DNA from: Marinobacter sp. F3R11
GTDB lineage: Bacteria; Pseudomonadota; Gammaproteobacteria; Pseudomonadales; Oleiphilaceae
Assembly (NCBI RefSeq): GCF_003318275.1
Contig: NZ_QOCH01000003.1
Coordinates: forward strand, 126,618-190,617
Reading direction: 5' to 3'
DNA length: 64,000 bases
Shown: positions 37,230 to 47,756 of the stretch, piece after piece
Numbering within the stretch: position 1 is the first letter of the stretch
Layout: the number at the start of each line of letters is the position of its first letter
Translations under genes and position numbers: made by a program
The notes under the pieces: model-generated
The model's input: the letters and a program-made list of their open reading frames with translations, nothing else
What the model was told of the DNA's origin: nothing
Databases searched by the model: none

Positions 37230-37335
37230 CGACTATAACAAAACCGGTGAAGTCCTGTATGCACCGGGCAGGTTATGGTCCGGGAAAGACGGGATAGCAG
37301 GTGTTCATTGAAACACCCTATGGTTCTCATTGGAA
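37206..37335 (-). ncRNA. Candidate small RNA or regulatory leader
   Basis: Reading the minus strand, the region holds three hairpins in a row. The first has arms at 37300-37305/37312-37317 (GGTGTT/AACACC). The second has arms at 37244-37249/37262-37267 (CCGGTG/CACCGG). The third is the terminator at 37206-37229 with a T6 tail. No open frame of note is present. This is the anatomy of a bacterial small RNA of about 110-130 nt, or of an attenuator ahead of the cyclase gene. The 5' end is a guess. Confidence 0.4.
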
Positions 37336-37371
37336 TATGCTTATTCCATAATGAAATTTATGGTCTATAGT
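37331..37371 (+). promoter_or_regulatory. Peroxiredoxin promoter with two overlapping inverted repeats
   Basis: TGGAATA-TGCT-TATTCCA (37331-37348) is a perfect inverted repeat. CCATAA-TGAAAT-TTATGG (37346-37363) is a second perfect one that shares its first bases. TATAGT at 37366-37371 is a good -10, with no strong -35, so the repeats lie where an activator or repressor would bind. The start codon is 33 bp beyond the -10. Confidence 0.5.
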
Positions 37372-37403
37372 TAAACCATCAACAACCACTGAGGAGTTTG
37401 AAC

Positions 37404-38057
37404 ATGGAACAATCTGACAACCCTGTATTCGGCCTGCCACGTTTGAACGAGCGCGCGCCTGACTTCAACGCTCCTACAACTGACGGCGTAAAAACCCTGG
37501 ACAGTTATAAGGGTAAATGGCTGGTATTATTCTCACATCCGGCAGACTTTACACCGGTTTGTACTACCGAATTCATGGCCTTTGCCAAGATGGCCCCGGA
37601 ATTCAACAAGCGCAACTGTGAACTGCTGGGCCTGTCCATCGACAGCCATCACTCACACATTGCCTGGATGCGTAACATCAAGGAAAAGTTCGGCGTCGAG
37701 ATCCCCTTCCCGATTATTGCCGACCTTAAAATGGATGTTGCTCGCGCTTACGGCATGATTCACCCGGGTGCCGCAGATACATCGGCAGTACGCGCAACGT
37801 TCATGATTGACCCGAACGGCGTACTGAGAGCCATGGTGTATTACCCGATGAGTAACGGCCGCTCGATTCCCGAGTTCCTGCGTTTGCTGGATGCGTTGCA
37901 AACCAGTGATGAAAACGGCGTAGCCACTCCGGAAGGCTGGCAACCAGGCGATCGCGTTATCGTTCCGCCCGCCGCCACTGCAGCAGAAGCGGACAAGCGC
38001 GTTAGCTCTGATGAGTACGACTGTGTAGATTTCTACTACTGCACAAAGCAGCTCTAA
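37404..38057 (+). CDS. Peroxiredoxin, Prx6/1-Cys-like
   Basis: A 217-residue thiol peroxidase of the Prx6 type. The peroxidatic Cys53 lies in HPADFTPVCTTEF, and the conserved Thr and Arg needed for peroxide activation (PVCT, AVRATFMID) are present. The C-terminus has extra cysteines in YDCVDFYYC (Cys207 and Cys213), as in archaeal-type Prx6 enzymes, where a C-terminal Cys can resolve the sulfenate. ATG 37404 has GAGGAG 7 nt upstream; a TTG two codons earlier is not needed. A terminator follows, so it appears monocistronic. Confidence 0.92.
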   Translation: MEQSDNPVFGLPRLNERAPDFNAPTTDGVKTLDSYKGKWLVLFSHPADFTPVCTTEFMAFAKMAPEFNKRNCELLGLSIDSHHSHIAWMRNIKEKFGVEIPFPIIADLKMDVARAYGMIHPGAADTSAVRATFMIDPNGVLRAMVYYPMSNGRSIPEFLRLLDALQTSDENGVATPEGWQPGDRVIVPPAATAAEADKRVSSDEYDCVDFYYCTKQL

Positions 38058-38091
38058 GCGCCAGATAAAGCGCTCGCAGTAATGAAACAGC

Positions 38092-38125
38092 CCTCCCTGG
38101 CCCATCCCTGGCCGGGGAGGTTTGT
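38092..38125 (+). terminator. Terminator after the peroxiredoxin gene
   Basis: Stem CCTCCCTGGCC (38092-38102) pairs with GGCCGGGGAGG (38110-38120) through 11 pairs including one wobble, with a 7-nt loop, and is followed by TTTGTT. It lies 35 bp after the stop codon. Confidence 0.75.
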
Positions 38126-38226
38126 TCAATCAGGAAAAATATCCTGAGCCATGTTACCTTCCCGACTCTCCCGTTAGCCGGCGTTTCATCGCCCGAGAGA
38201 ACACCCTCAGCTGAACAGAGTCATCT

Positions 38227-38991
38227 ATGCCTACTCAATCCGGAACGATAACCAACGAATGGCAGGCCTTCTGGTTGGCCATTGGCTTTCTCACCCGCAT
38301 TCCCATTCCTGTGCGCATCAATTATTCGCAGCAGTTGATGAACCAGTGCAGCCTGTATTTTCCAATGGTGGGCCTTATGCTGGGCGCGCTCTACGCAGGA
38401 CTCTTCGCTCTCCTTAGCCTGGCATGGAGCCCGCTGACCTGCATTTTGTTAGTACTCTGCTTTCACCTGTTCATCACCGGCGCCTTCCATGAAGACGGAC
38501 TTGCTGACAGCATGGATGCACTGGGTGGTGGCTATACCCTTGAAAAACGTCTGGAAATCATGAAAGACAGCCGCATAGGAACTTATGGTACTGCGGCTCT
38601 GGTGATGGCTCTGGCTCTGAAGGCTGCACTTCTTCTGGACACCAGCAACATCTGGCTGGCGCTATTGGTGATGCCCGCTATCAGCCGCATAACCCCTTTG
38701 CTTCTGATGGCGTTCATGCCTTACGTAACCGACCCGGAAAAAAGCAAAAGCAAACCCGTAGCAGAAAGCTTTTCGCGCAGACGTTTGCTGGTCAGCGGCC
38801 TGTTTACCGCCCTGGTGGCTTTTTTGTTCAGCCTGTGGATACCGGGACTGTGGCTCGCTGCACTCACTGCAATTATCACCGTCGCATTGCTATGGGGCTG
38901 GTATCTTCAGCGGCAATTAGGCGGTTACACCGGAGATACTCTCGGAGCGAGCGTTGTATTTTGTGAGCTGGTGCTGTTGCTTGGCATCTAG
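38227..38991 (+). CDS. cobS: Adenosylcobinamide-GDP ribazoletransferase
   Basis: A 254-residue membrane enzyme that joins the lower-ligand nucleoside to adenosylcobinamide-GDP, the last assembly step of cobalamin. The family motifs are plain: GFLTRIPIPV near the N-terminus, HEDGLADSMDALGGG (about 87-101) with the metal-binding acidic residues, and DSRIGTYG. About five to six hydrophobic helices fill the rest. It stands alone here, about 18 kb from the main cobalamin cluster. No B12-box riboswitch is seen in its 169-bp upstream gap. The ribosome site is weak. Confidence 0.92.
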   Translation: MPTQSGTITNEWQAFWLAIGFLTRIPIPVRINYSQQLMNQCSLYFPMVGLMLGALYAGLFALLSLAWSPLTCILLVLCFHLFITGAFHEDGLADSMDALGGGYTLEKRLEIMKDSRIGTYGTAALVMALALKAALLLDTSNIWLALLVMPAISRITPLLLMAFMPYVTDPEKSKSKPVAESFSRRRLLVSGLFTALVAFLFSLWIPGLWLAALTAIITVALLWGWYLQRQLGGYTGDTLGASVVFCELVLLLGI

Positions 38992-39007
38992 GCCAGGAAA
39001 ACAAGCC

Positions 39008-39676
39008 TCAGCTCTCCACAGAACACGACAAGATGCGCGACAAATGACTATAAGGCAGGCCGGTTTCCTGGTGCCAGCCGGTAAACGCCGCCTGCGCTTG
39101 CAGCAACCCGGTTTTACTGGTGGGTGAGGCATCCAGCAGATCTGCGTGGCGAAGCCCGGCAACAACATCGTGAGACAGGATAAAACCGTCCCAACCCACA
39201 TGGCGCAGAAAATACTGGGCGCTGTTACCGCCGAGGCGGGAGCCGTTGCGTTTAAGCCACAGCAACAGGCCAGCCTCATCTTCTGACGGCCACTGCCTCA
39301 GAAACGCACCAAAGCTGCCATATTCGCGGGCGGCATCCACAATCATGCGGGCATTCTCTGGTACCGTACGGATCTTCTGCATATTGCGAACAATACGTTC
39401 ATCGCTGGCCAGGGCTTCCAGAACATCCGGGGGTACCTGCTGCCAATAAGCAGGCACAAAACCGTGAAAAGCCGCTTCGAAACCGGCCCACTTGTTATCA
39501 ATCACTCGCCAGACAAACCCGGCCTTGAACACGCAGCGGGTAATCTCCGAGAGGTAGCGATCATCCGTTCGCGCCTCCAGTTCAGCTACCGGCGGCAGTT
39601 CTGGCAACAACGCGTTCAGTGCTTCAACACCGCCTTTACGTGCAATTGCTCGCTCATGGATATCTGAAAAGCGCAT
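39008..39676 (-). CDS. DNA-3-methyladenine glycosylase I family protein
   Basis: A 222-residue protein of the Tag-like HhH superfamily, which excises 3-methyladenine from alkylated DNA. Features include FKAGFVWRVIDNKWAGFEAAFHGF, RIVRNMQKIRTVPENARMI and a C-terminal region with GGNSAQYFLRHVGWDGFIL. The zinc-binding Cys and His residues of E. coli Tag are not evident, placing it in the diverged branch of the family. It converges with cobS, leaving 16 bp between the stops. Confidence 0.75.
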   Translation of the reverse strand: MRFSDIHERAIARKGGVEALNALLPELPPVAELEARTDDRYLSEITRCVFKAGFVWRVIDNKWAGFEAAFHGFVPAYWQQVPPDVLEALASDERIVRNMQKIRTVPENARMIVDAAREYGSFGAFLRQWPSEDEAGLLLWLKRNGSRLGGNSAQYFLRHVGWDGFILSHDVVAGLRHADLLDASPTSKTGLLQAQAAFTGWHQETGLPYSHLSRILSCSVES

Positions 39677-39903
39677 AGAACCTCGTCGTTATGGGTACTG
39701 ACTGATAGGGCCCGATAAGTTTATATCGCACTTGCATTAATTATGATCTGACTCAACTCCGCCAAACCACCTTCGATCTACTATTGCCGCTCATTGATCC
39801 AAATACCGCCTGACCACCCGGCCGGGCCAGAGTGTTCAAAGCCAGGAGACAAATCTACCCTGGCTTTGTATGCAGCTGTAAGTGAGGATTAAGGAGAAAC
39901 GCA
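39677..39903 (+). promoter_or_regulatory. Upstream region of the arginine deiminase-ATPase block with a 10-bp hairpin
   Basis: 227 bp between divergent genes. A perfect 10-bp inverted repeat, CAAAGCCAGG (39837-39846) and CCTGGCTTTG (39859-39868) with a 12-nt loop, lies 35 nt before the YfcC start. It has no T-run, so it looks like a leader structure or operator. The AAGGAG ribosome site is at 39891-39896. A lone TTGAT half-site at 39794-39798 is not a full Anr box. Confidence 0.45.
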
Positions 39904-41388
39904 ATGACTGAAGAGCAGCAGCCCCCCGAAAAACCTTCTGAATCTCCCTCAGACATACCTTCAGACAGCCCCGAACAGGACCTGGCTACGCGGTTTCCCA
40001 CGGCTTATACCATTCTGTTTCTACTGATCATATTCGTTGCTGCGCTGACATGGATTATACCCGCTGGCCAATATGACCGGGAAATGAATGAAGAAGTCGG
40101 ACGCGAAGTCGCCGTACCGGGCACCTATCAGACGGTCGACCCCAACCCTCAGGGCTTTATGGACATCATGCTCGCTCCCACGGCCGGGTTCTATGATCCT
40201 GACAGTTACGTGGCCAATGCAATTGATGTCGCCCTGTTCGTCATTTTCCTGGGTGGCTTCCTCGGTGTAATGAATGCAACCGGCGCTATCGACACGGGCA
40301 TACGCAGCGCCATGCGCCATCTCAAGGGCCATGAAGTCTGGATGATACCGATCCTGATGACACTGTTCGCCATAGGCGGCACAACCTATGGCATGGCTGA
40401 AGAGACTCTGGCGTTCTATGCCATTCTGATTCCGGTGATGATGGCTGCCGGATACGATGTTGTAACAGGGGTGGCTATTATTCTGATCGGCGCCGGTATC
40501 GGGGTACTGGGATCAACCATCAACCCGTTTGCCACCGTTATTGCGGCAAACGCCGCGGATATCCCGTTTACCGATGGCATGGCCGTGCGCTTTATTCTGC
40601 TTGTTGGCGGACTGCTGATCTGCGCGGCGTACGTTATGCGCTACGCCATTCGCGTCAAAGCGGATCCGTCGCGCTCTGTCGTATCCGGCCAATGGAATGC
40701 CCACCGCAAGCTCTTCCTGGGCCGGCATGATGAAAAGGTCCTGGATTCCACTCTCGACAGAACTCAGGTAATTGCCCTTCTTATATTTGCCGCAACCTTC
40801 GTGACCATGATCTGGGGCGTATCCTCACAGGGCTGGTGGATGGCTCGCATGGGCGCTCTGTTTTTTGGTTCGGCCCTGGTGATCGGCATTATCGCGCGCC
40901 TTGGCGAGAAGAAGCTCAGCAGCAGCTTTGTTGATGGTGCCCGCGATCTTCTGGGGGTTGCACTTGTCGTCGGGCTGGCGCGAGGCATTGTGGTGATCAT
41001 GGATCAGGGCATGATTGCCGATACCATCCTGCACAGTGCGGAAACATCTCTTGGAGGCTTACCCGAACTGGCCTTTATCAACCTGATGTTCTGGATTGAA
41101 GTAGGCATGAGCTTCTTTGTGCCTTCATCTTCCGGCCTTGCGGTTCTTTCAATGCCGATTCTGGCGCCGCTTGCTGATTTCGCGAACGTAGGGCGTGATC
41201 TGGTCGTAACAGCCTACCAGTCTGCCAATGGCCTGGTGAACCTCATCAACCCCACCTTTGCAGTGGTCGTCGGCGGGCTGGCTATCGGTCGTGTGTCCTA
41301 TGATCGCTGGATCGCCTTTATCTGGCCTTTATTGTTAATTCTCACCATTTTTATTACTTTGGTCATCAGTGCAGCAGCACTGCTTTAG
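39904..41388 (+). CDS. YfcC-family transporter (probable arginine/ornithine carrier)
   Basis: A 494-residue inner-membrane protein with about 12 helices and a polar ~30-residue N-terminus rich in P, S and E. It fits the YfcC/DcuC-like superfamily: TAYTILFLLIIFVAALTWIIPAG, FLGGFLGVMNATGAIDTGI, GTTYGMAEETLAFYAILIP and FFVPSSSGLAVLSMPILAPLAD. Members occur in arginine deiminase operons, where they can replace ArcD as arginine/ornithine exchanger. That role is inferred here from its place 14 bp before arcA. The AAGGAG site is 7 nt from the ATG. Confidence 0.83.
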   Translation: MTEEQQPPEKPSESPSDIPSDSPEQDLATRFPTAYTILFLLIIFVAALTWIIPAGQYDREMNEEVGREVAVPGTYQTVDPNPQGFMDIMLAPTAGFYDPDSYVANAIDVALFVIFLGGFLGVMNATGAIDTGIRSAMRHLKGHEVWMIPILMTLFAIGGTTYGMAEETLAFYAILIPVMMAAGYDVVTGVAIILIGAGIGVLGSTINPFATVIAANAADIPFTDGMAVRFILLVGGLLICAAYVMRYAIRVKADPSRSVVSGQWNAHRKLFLGRHDEKVLDSTLDRTQVIALLIFAATFVTMIWGVSSQGWWMARMGALFFGSALVIGIIARLGEKKLSSSFVDGARDLLGVALVVGLARGIVVIMDQGMIADTILHSAETSLGGLPELAFINLMFWIEVGMSFFVPSSSGLAVLSMPILAPLADFANVGRDLVVTAYQSANGLVNLINPTFAVVVGGLAIGRVSYDRWIAFIWPLLLILTIFITLVISAAALL

Positions 41389-41402
41389 CAGAGGAGTGAG
41401 TT

Positions 41403-42632
41403 ATGACTGAGCATACGCTTGGAGTACATTCCGAAACCGGCACTCTGCGACAGGTCATTGTCTGCCGCCCCGGACTGGCTCACCGGCGGCTGACGCCCTC
41501 CAACTGCGACGCCCTGTTGTTTGATGATGTATTCTGGGTCAAACAGGCACAGAAAGATCATGATGTGTTTGTCAGCGTAATGCGGGAGAGAGGTACCGAG
41601 GTACTGGATGTCAACGAATTGCTGGCAGAAACCCTGAACATCCCTGAAGCCCGCAAATGGATTCTGGATCACCGAATTACCTGGAACCAGATTGGTGTCG
41701 GGATGATTTCCGATCTGCGCGCCTGGATGGACGAGCTTCCGGGCAGAAAGCTTGCTGAATACCTGATTGGCGGGCTTGAGGTGGCGGACCTGCCCTTTGA
41801 CCCGACAGGGCTTTTTGGTAACCACCTGGGGCATTACGGGTTTGTGCTGCCACCGCTGCCAAACTATCTCTTTACAAGGGATAACAGCGCCTGGATCTAT
41901 GGTGGTGTCACTCTGAACCCCATGTACTGGGCCGCCCGCAAGCCCGAAACCCTGTTAATGGCAGGCGTGTACCGGTTCCACCCGAAATTTGCCGGCAAGG
42001 TCGATGTACTCTGGGGTGACCCTGCAAAGGAACATGGGCTGGCGACACTCGAAGGCGGAGATGTCATGCCCGTAGGCAATGGCACCCTTCTTGTTGGTAT
42101 GGGAGAACGTTCATCACCTCAGGGTGTCGGGCAACTGGCCAATGCGCTTTTTGAAAAAGGCACTGTAGATAGGGTGATAGCCTGCCAGATCCCGAAATCC
42201 CGTTCCGCCATGCATCTCGACACCATCTTCACCTTCTGCGGCGGCAAGGTTGTCACCACATTTAAAGAGGTGGCAGATGAAGTGGTCTGCTATGACCTGC
42301 GTCCCGGCGAAGGCGAAAAACACCTGTCTTTCCGCCAGGATCCCCGGCCGCTGTTTGATGTGGTAGCAGACGTACTTGGTTACCAGTCTCTCGAAATTAT
42401 CCCCACCGGTGGTGAAAGCCCCGCCGAGCGGGAACGGGAACAGTGGAACGACGGAAACAATGTGCTGGCACTGAGTCCTGGCGTGGTAGTGGGCTATGAC
42501 CGCAACGACGATACCAACGCAGCACTCAAAGCCGCAGGTATCGAAGTGCTTTCCATTCCCGGTGCCGAACTCGGGCGCGGCAGGGGCGGCGGACGATGCA
42601 TGAGCTGCCCGACCATGCGCGACCCCATCTGA
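41403..42632 (+). CDS. arcA: Arginine deiminase
   Basis: A 409-residue cytosolic enzyme that hydrolyses arginine to citrulline and ammonia, the first step of the deiminase pathway. It has the N-terminal EVGTL-like segment [16 protein letters not shown], the FTRDNSAWI motif, [31 protein letters not shown] with the catalytic His, and the C-terminal [14 protein letters not shown] carrying the nucleophilic Cys. Length is normal. It is followed within 20 bp by the ornithine carbamoyltransferase gene, whose frame even starts inside the gap. Confidence 0.95.
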   Translation: MTEHTLGVHSETGTLRQVIVCRPGLAHRRLTPSNCDALLFDDVFWVKQAQKDHDVFVSVMRERGTEVLDVNELLAETLNIPEARKWILDHRITWNQIGVGMISDLRAWMDELPGRKLAEYLIGGLEVADLPFDPTGLFGNHLGHYGFVLPPLPNYLFTRDNSAWIYGGVTLNPMYWAARKPETLLMAGVYRFHPKFAGKVDVLWGDPAKEHGLATLEGGDVMPVGNGTLLVGMGERSSPQGVGQLANALFEKGTVDRVIACQIPKSRSAMHLDTIFTFCGGKVVTTFKEVADEVVCYDLRPGEGEKHLSFRQDPRPLFDVVADVLGYQSLEIIPTGGESPAEREREQWNDGNNVLALSPGVVVGYDRNDDTNAALKAAGIEVLSIPGAELGRGRGGGRCMSCPTMRDPI

Positions 42633-42650
42633 TTGCACAGGACGAAACCC

Positions 42651-43652
42651 ATGGCCTTTAATCTGAAGAACCGGCACTTCCTCACCCTGCGTGACTTCTC
42701 CCCCCAGGAGATCAGATTTCTGCTACAGCTCTCGGCGGATCTGAAGACTGCCAAGTACGCCGGTACCGAGGTTCCTCAGCTCAACGGCAAGGAAATAGCC
42801 CTGATCTTCGAGAAAAATTCCACCCGCACGCGAGTGGGTTTCGAAGTTGCCGCTTATGACCAGGGGGCCAGGGTCACTTACCTCGGGCCCACCGGCAATC
42901 ACATAGGCCACAAGGAGTCAGTAAAGGATACGGCCCGGGTGCTGGGGCGCGTCTACGACGCCATCGAATACCGTGGTTTTGGACAGAAGATTGTCGAGGA
43001 ACTGGCGGAATATGCCGGCGTGCCTGTCTATAACGGCCTTACCGATGAGTTCCATCCAACCCAGATTCTTGCCGACTTCCTAACCATGCAGGAGCATACT
43101 GAGAAACCTCTGCATCAGGTGGCTTATGCCTTTCTGGGCGATGCTGGCAATAACATGGGAGACAGCCTGCTGATCGGTGGTGCCAAGATGGGCATGGATG
43201 TTCGTCTCTGCGCCCCGAAAGCCTGCTGGCCAAGGCAGACAGTACAGGAAGAAGCCCAGGCGATAGCCGGGGAAACCGGAGCACGCATCACCATTACCGA
43301 CGATCTGGATGCGGCCCTGGCCGGAGCCGATTTCGTTTATACCGATGTCTGGTTGTCCATGGGCGAGCCTAAGGAAAAGTGGGGAGAACGCATCAAACTG
43401 CTGATGCCTTACCAGGTGAATGCTGAAACCATGAAGAAAACCGGTAATCCCAGGACCCGCTTCATGCATTGCCTGCCAGCCTTCCATAACACCGAAACAA
43501 CGGTAGGCAAGGAGATAGAAGAAGAGTTTGGAATTGACGCCATGGAAGTAACTGACGAGGTTTTCGAGAGCCCGGCATCGATTGTGTTTGATCAGGCAGA
43601 AAACCGCATGCATACCATCAAAGCGGTGCTGGTAGCCACGCTCGGAGCCTGA
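42651..43652 (+). CDS. arcB: Ornithine carbamoyltransferase (catabolic, arc operon)
   Basis: A 333-residue enzyme that phosphorolyses citrulline to ornithine and carbamoyl phosphate in the deiminase pathway. Carbamoyl phosphate is bound by [13 protein letters not shown] (the STRT loop); ornithine binding is shown by [10 protein letters not shown] and by [13 protein letters not shown] with the catalytic Cys. ATG 42651 is preferred to an in-frame TTG at 42633 because AGGA lies upstream and the protein then begins [11 protein letters not shown] as in the family. The catabolic role is inferred from its place between arcA and arcC. Confidence 0.93.
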   Translation: MAFNLKNRHFLTLRDFSPQEIRFLLQLSADLKTAKYAGTEVPQLNGKEIALIFEKNSTRTRVGFEVAAYDQGARVTYLGPTGNHIGHKESVKDTARVLGRVYDAIEYRGFGQKIVEELAEYAGVPVYNGLTDEFHPTQILADFLTMQEHTEKPLHQVAYAFLGDAGNNMGDSLLIGGAKMGMDVRLCAPKACWPRQTVQEEAQAIAGETGARITITDDLDAALAGADFVYTDVWLSMGEPKEKWGERIKLLMPYQVNAETMKKTGNPRTRFMHCLPAFHNTETTVGKEIEEEFGIDAMEVTDEVFESPASIVFDQAENRMHTIKAVLVATLGA

Positions 43653-43686
43653 CTCCGGAGCTGATTATTGATAAAGGATGCACCCT

Positions 43687-44601
43687 ATGCTGATTGTTGC
43701 AGCTCTGGGCGGCAACGCCCTGTTAAGACGCGGAGAGCCACTGACGGCCAGAACTCAACGCGCCAATGTCCGAACCGCAGCAAAATCACTGGTCGAACTG
43801 GTGCGGGCCGGACATCAGCTGGTTATTACTCACGGCAACGGTCCTCAGGTGGGATTGCTGGCATTACAGGGTGCCGCCTACAAACCTGAGGAAGCCTACC
43901 CTCTGGATGTACTGGGTGCTGAAACCGGTGGCATGATCGGTTATATGATCGAACAGGAAATCGAAAACGCCATTGATCATGAGCGACCTGTAGCAACTCT
44001 GCTCACCCAGGTGGTGGTTGACCGGAATGACCCGGCCTTTTCCAATCCGACCAAATTTATCGGTCCCGTCTATAGTAAAGCAGAGGCAGAGGCCAAAGCT
44101 GCAGCCGCCGGCTGGCGCATTGCAGCCGATGGTGGCAACTGGAGAAGAGTTGTGCCGTCGCCGGTTCCAAAAGAAATTCCGGACATTCATGTATTGAAAC
44201 TGCTACTGGATCAGAACGTGATTGTGATCTGTACGGGAGGTGGCGGCATCCCTGTGCTGCGTCGTAATGATGGCAGCATGACCGGTGTTGAAGCTGTTAT
44301 CGACAAGGATGCTGCCAGCGCCCTGCTTGCTCGCGAGTTAGGTGCAGACGCACTGTTATTGCTGACCGACGTAGACGCTGTTTATCGCGACTTGAACACT
44401 CAGGCTGCGGCCCCAATACACAAAATCAGGGCAGACCAGGCGCGAAGGCTGGACATGCCGGCCGGTTCAATGGGGCCAAAAGTCATAGCCGGCGCGGATT
44501 TCGCGGATACCGGGGGCATCAGCGGCATTGGCCGCCTGGAAGATGCTCTCGCTATTCTGGCCGGACAGGCAGGTACGCTCATTACACGAACAGACTCTTG
44601 A
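43687..44601 (+). CDS. arcC: Carbamate kinase
   Basis: A 304-residue enzyme that transfers phosphate from carbamoyl phosphate to ADP, yielding ATP, ammonia and carbon dioxide. Motifs: [13 protein letters not shown] at the N-terminus, [28 protein letters not shown] and [20 protein letters not shown] 43687 has AAAGGA 8 nt upstream; an ATG three codons earlier overlaps that site. It is the last arc gene and lies only 27 bp before atpD with no terminator between, linking its ATP product to the following ATPase genes. Confidence 0.95.
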   Translation: MLIVAALGGNALLRRGEPLTARTQRANVRTAAKSLVELVRAGHQLVITHGNGPQVGLLALQGAAYKPEEAYPLDVLGAETGGMIGYMIEQEIENAIDHERPVATLLTQVVVDRNDPAFSNPTKFIGPVYSKAEAEAKAAAAGWRIAADGGNWRRVVPSPVPKEIPDIHVLKLLLDQNVIVICTGGGGIPVLRRNDGSMTGVEAVIDKDAASALLARELGADALLLLTDVDAVYRDLNTQAAAPIHKIRADQARRLDMPAGSMGPKVIAGADFADTGGISGIGRLEDALAILAGQAGTLITRTDS

Positions 44602-44610
44602 AACTCCTAA

Positions 44611-46444
<1,834 letters not shown>

Positions 46445-46448
<4 letters not shown>

Positions 46449-46747
46449 ACAGGAACGACGACCGCTCAGCAGAAAACATCCGGCGCACTGCCGAGCGCAT
46501 GAAACTGGCACGCAGTTCCCCTGGCCTGAGTCCGTTACGGGGGCTTGGGGCATTCGGAATTGTTGGCTGGTCGATTGCTGTACCAACAGTGGGCGGTGCA
46601 TTTCTGGGTTTATGGCTGAACCGGGTTGCGCCCCAGGATTTTTCCTGGCCAATCGCGCTTATCCTCGGCGGTGTTGTGGTCGGAGCCATTATTGCCTGGA
46701 GCTGGATCGGCAAAGAGGGTCCGGACCAGAAAGGAGACAAGCGGTGA
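46445..46747 (+). CDS. atpQ: N-ATPase accessory subunit AtpQ (AtpZ/AtpI-like)
   Basis: A 100-residue protein with two membrane helices (about 36-57 and 69-89), the second preceded by a short PQDFSWP turn, of the AtpZ/AtpI-like group. AtpQ is one of two extra membrane subunits that mark N-ATPase operons. The start is GTG at 46445 overlapping the epsilon stop; TGA overlaps the GTG of atpR. The likely role is c-ring assembly or divalent ion passage, by analogy with AtpI/AtpZ. Confidence 0.85.
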
Positions 46748-47058
46748 TATCAGTCGACTGGCATGCAGCTCTGTTGGGGTTGTCAGTAGGTGTTCCCGTC
46801 AGCGCCCTGTTCTTTGCGGGTCTGGCCTGGGGAATGCAGCGGGCCCTGGGTTCCTCAAGACCCGCGCTATGGCTGATGGTCAGTTCCTTCAGCAGGATTG
46901 CGATACTTCTGGCTGTTGGCTTCTGGGTAACCTTTATAGCAGGAAGTAACTGGGCCGTAGCCGGCTACGCATTGGCGTTTTTTATGGCAAGACTAGTGGC
47001 CATACTCTGGGCCAGAATGGGTAAAGCGTCCGCCACCACAGGACAGGAGGGTACATAA
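46744..47058 (+). CDS. atpR: N-ATPase accessory subunit AtpR
   Basis: A 104-residue, three-helix membrane protein (about 8-29, 42-63, 69-88) found only in N-ATPase operons. It has conserved Arg residues within or near helices 2 and 3 (SFSRIAILLAVG, FFMARLVAILWARM), proposed in the literature to interact with the c subunit. The frame is open much further upstream, but the GTG at 46744 overlapping the atpQ stop fits operon spacing and the family's size. The stop codon's final A is shared with the atpB start. Confidence 0.85.
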   Translation: MISVDWHAALLGLSVGVPVSALFFAGLAWGMQRALGSSRPALWLMVSSFSRIAILLAVGFWVTFIAGSNWAVAGYALAFFMARLVAILWARMGKASATTGQEGT

Positions 47059-47756
47059 TGCAGCTGACTCCAGATGATGTTGTTGTTTTCACTCTCGCTG
47101 GCTGGGATGTTAACGCCACCATCGTTAATACCTGGATTGTTATGGCGCTGCTGGTAGGCACTTCCATGCTGATTACCCGCAACCTGCGCGCCGATGTACC
47201 ACCCAATCGCTGGCGCACGACACTGGAAGTAATTGTAAAACTGATTCAGAGCCAGATTGAGGAGGTTACCCGGAACTCTGCCCGTCATGTCATGTATTTT
47301 TCCGGCACATTGTTCCTGTTCATTGCCTTATCAAACCTGATGCTGGTGATACCAGGATTTTCGCCGCCTACCTCATCCTTATCCACCACTGCGGCTCTGG
47401 CTTTGTCTGTACTGATAGCGGTACCGGTATTCGGCATTGCTACCGGTGGGCTGGGAAGCTATCTGAAAACGTTTATTCAGCCTTCGGTCATCATGCTGCC
47501 ATTCAATATTATCGGCGAGTTCTCCCGGGGCATATCCCTGGCTATCCGCCTGTACGGCAACATAATGAGTGGCGCCGTTATCGCCGCCATTCTTCTGACC
47601 ATCGCGCCATTTTTCTTTCCCGTGGCCATGGACATGCTCGGGTTACTGACCGGTATGATTCAGGCCTATATTTTCGCCATGCTCGCCACTGTTTACATCT
47701 CATCTGCCACCGCAGAGCCTGACCCTTCATTGCAAAAACACGAGGACAAGCCATGA
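47058..47756 (+). CDS. atpB: N-ATPase subunit a
   Basis: A 232-residue F0 subunit a with about five to six helices. The essential Arg is in ISLAIRLYGNIMSGAVIAAIL (helix equivalent to aIV), and the last helix region has MIQAYIFAMLATVYISSATAE. It forms the half-channels through which ions reach the c-ring. Start ATG overlaps the atpR stop by one base, and the TGA overlaps atpE by 4 bp. Confidence 0.92.
   Translation: MQLTPDDVVVFTLAGWDVNATIVNTWIVMALLVGTSMLITRNLRADVPPNRWRTTLEVIVKLIQSQIEEVTRNSARHVMYFSGTLFLFIALSNLMLVIPGFSPPTSSLSTTAALALSVLIAVPVFGIATGGLGSYLKTFIQPSVIMLPFNIIGEFSRGISLAIRLYGNIMSGAVIAAILLTIAPFFFPVAMDMLGLLTGMIQAYIFAMLATVYISSATAEPDPSLQKHEDKP

Noticed and set aside
37165..37335. Cyclic di-GMP riboswitch in the leader of the PAS-GAF-GGDEF gene
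   Set aside because: The hairpins are suggestive, but I could not find the conserved GEMM core sequences on the minus strand.
38058..38226. Cobalamin riboswitch upstream of cobS
   Set aside because: No B12-box sequence is visible, and the region instead holds the terminator of the peroxiredoxin gene.
39794..39807. Anr/FNR box ahead of the arc operon
   Set aside because: Only the first half TTGAT is present. The second half reads ATACC instead of ATCAA, three mismatches of five.
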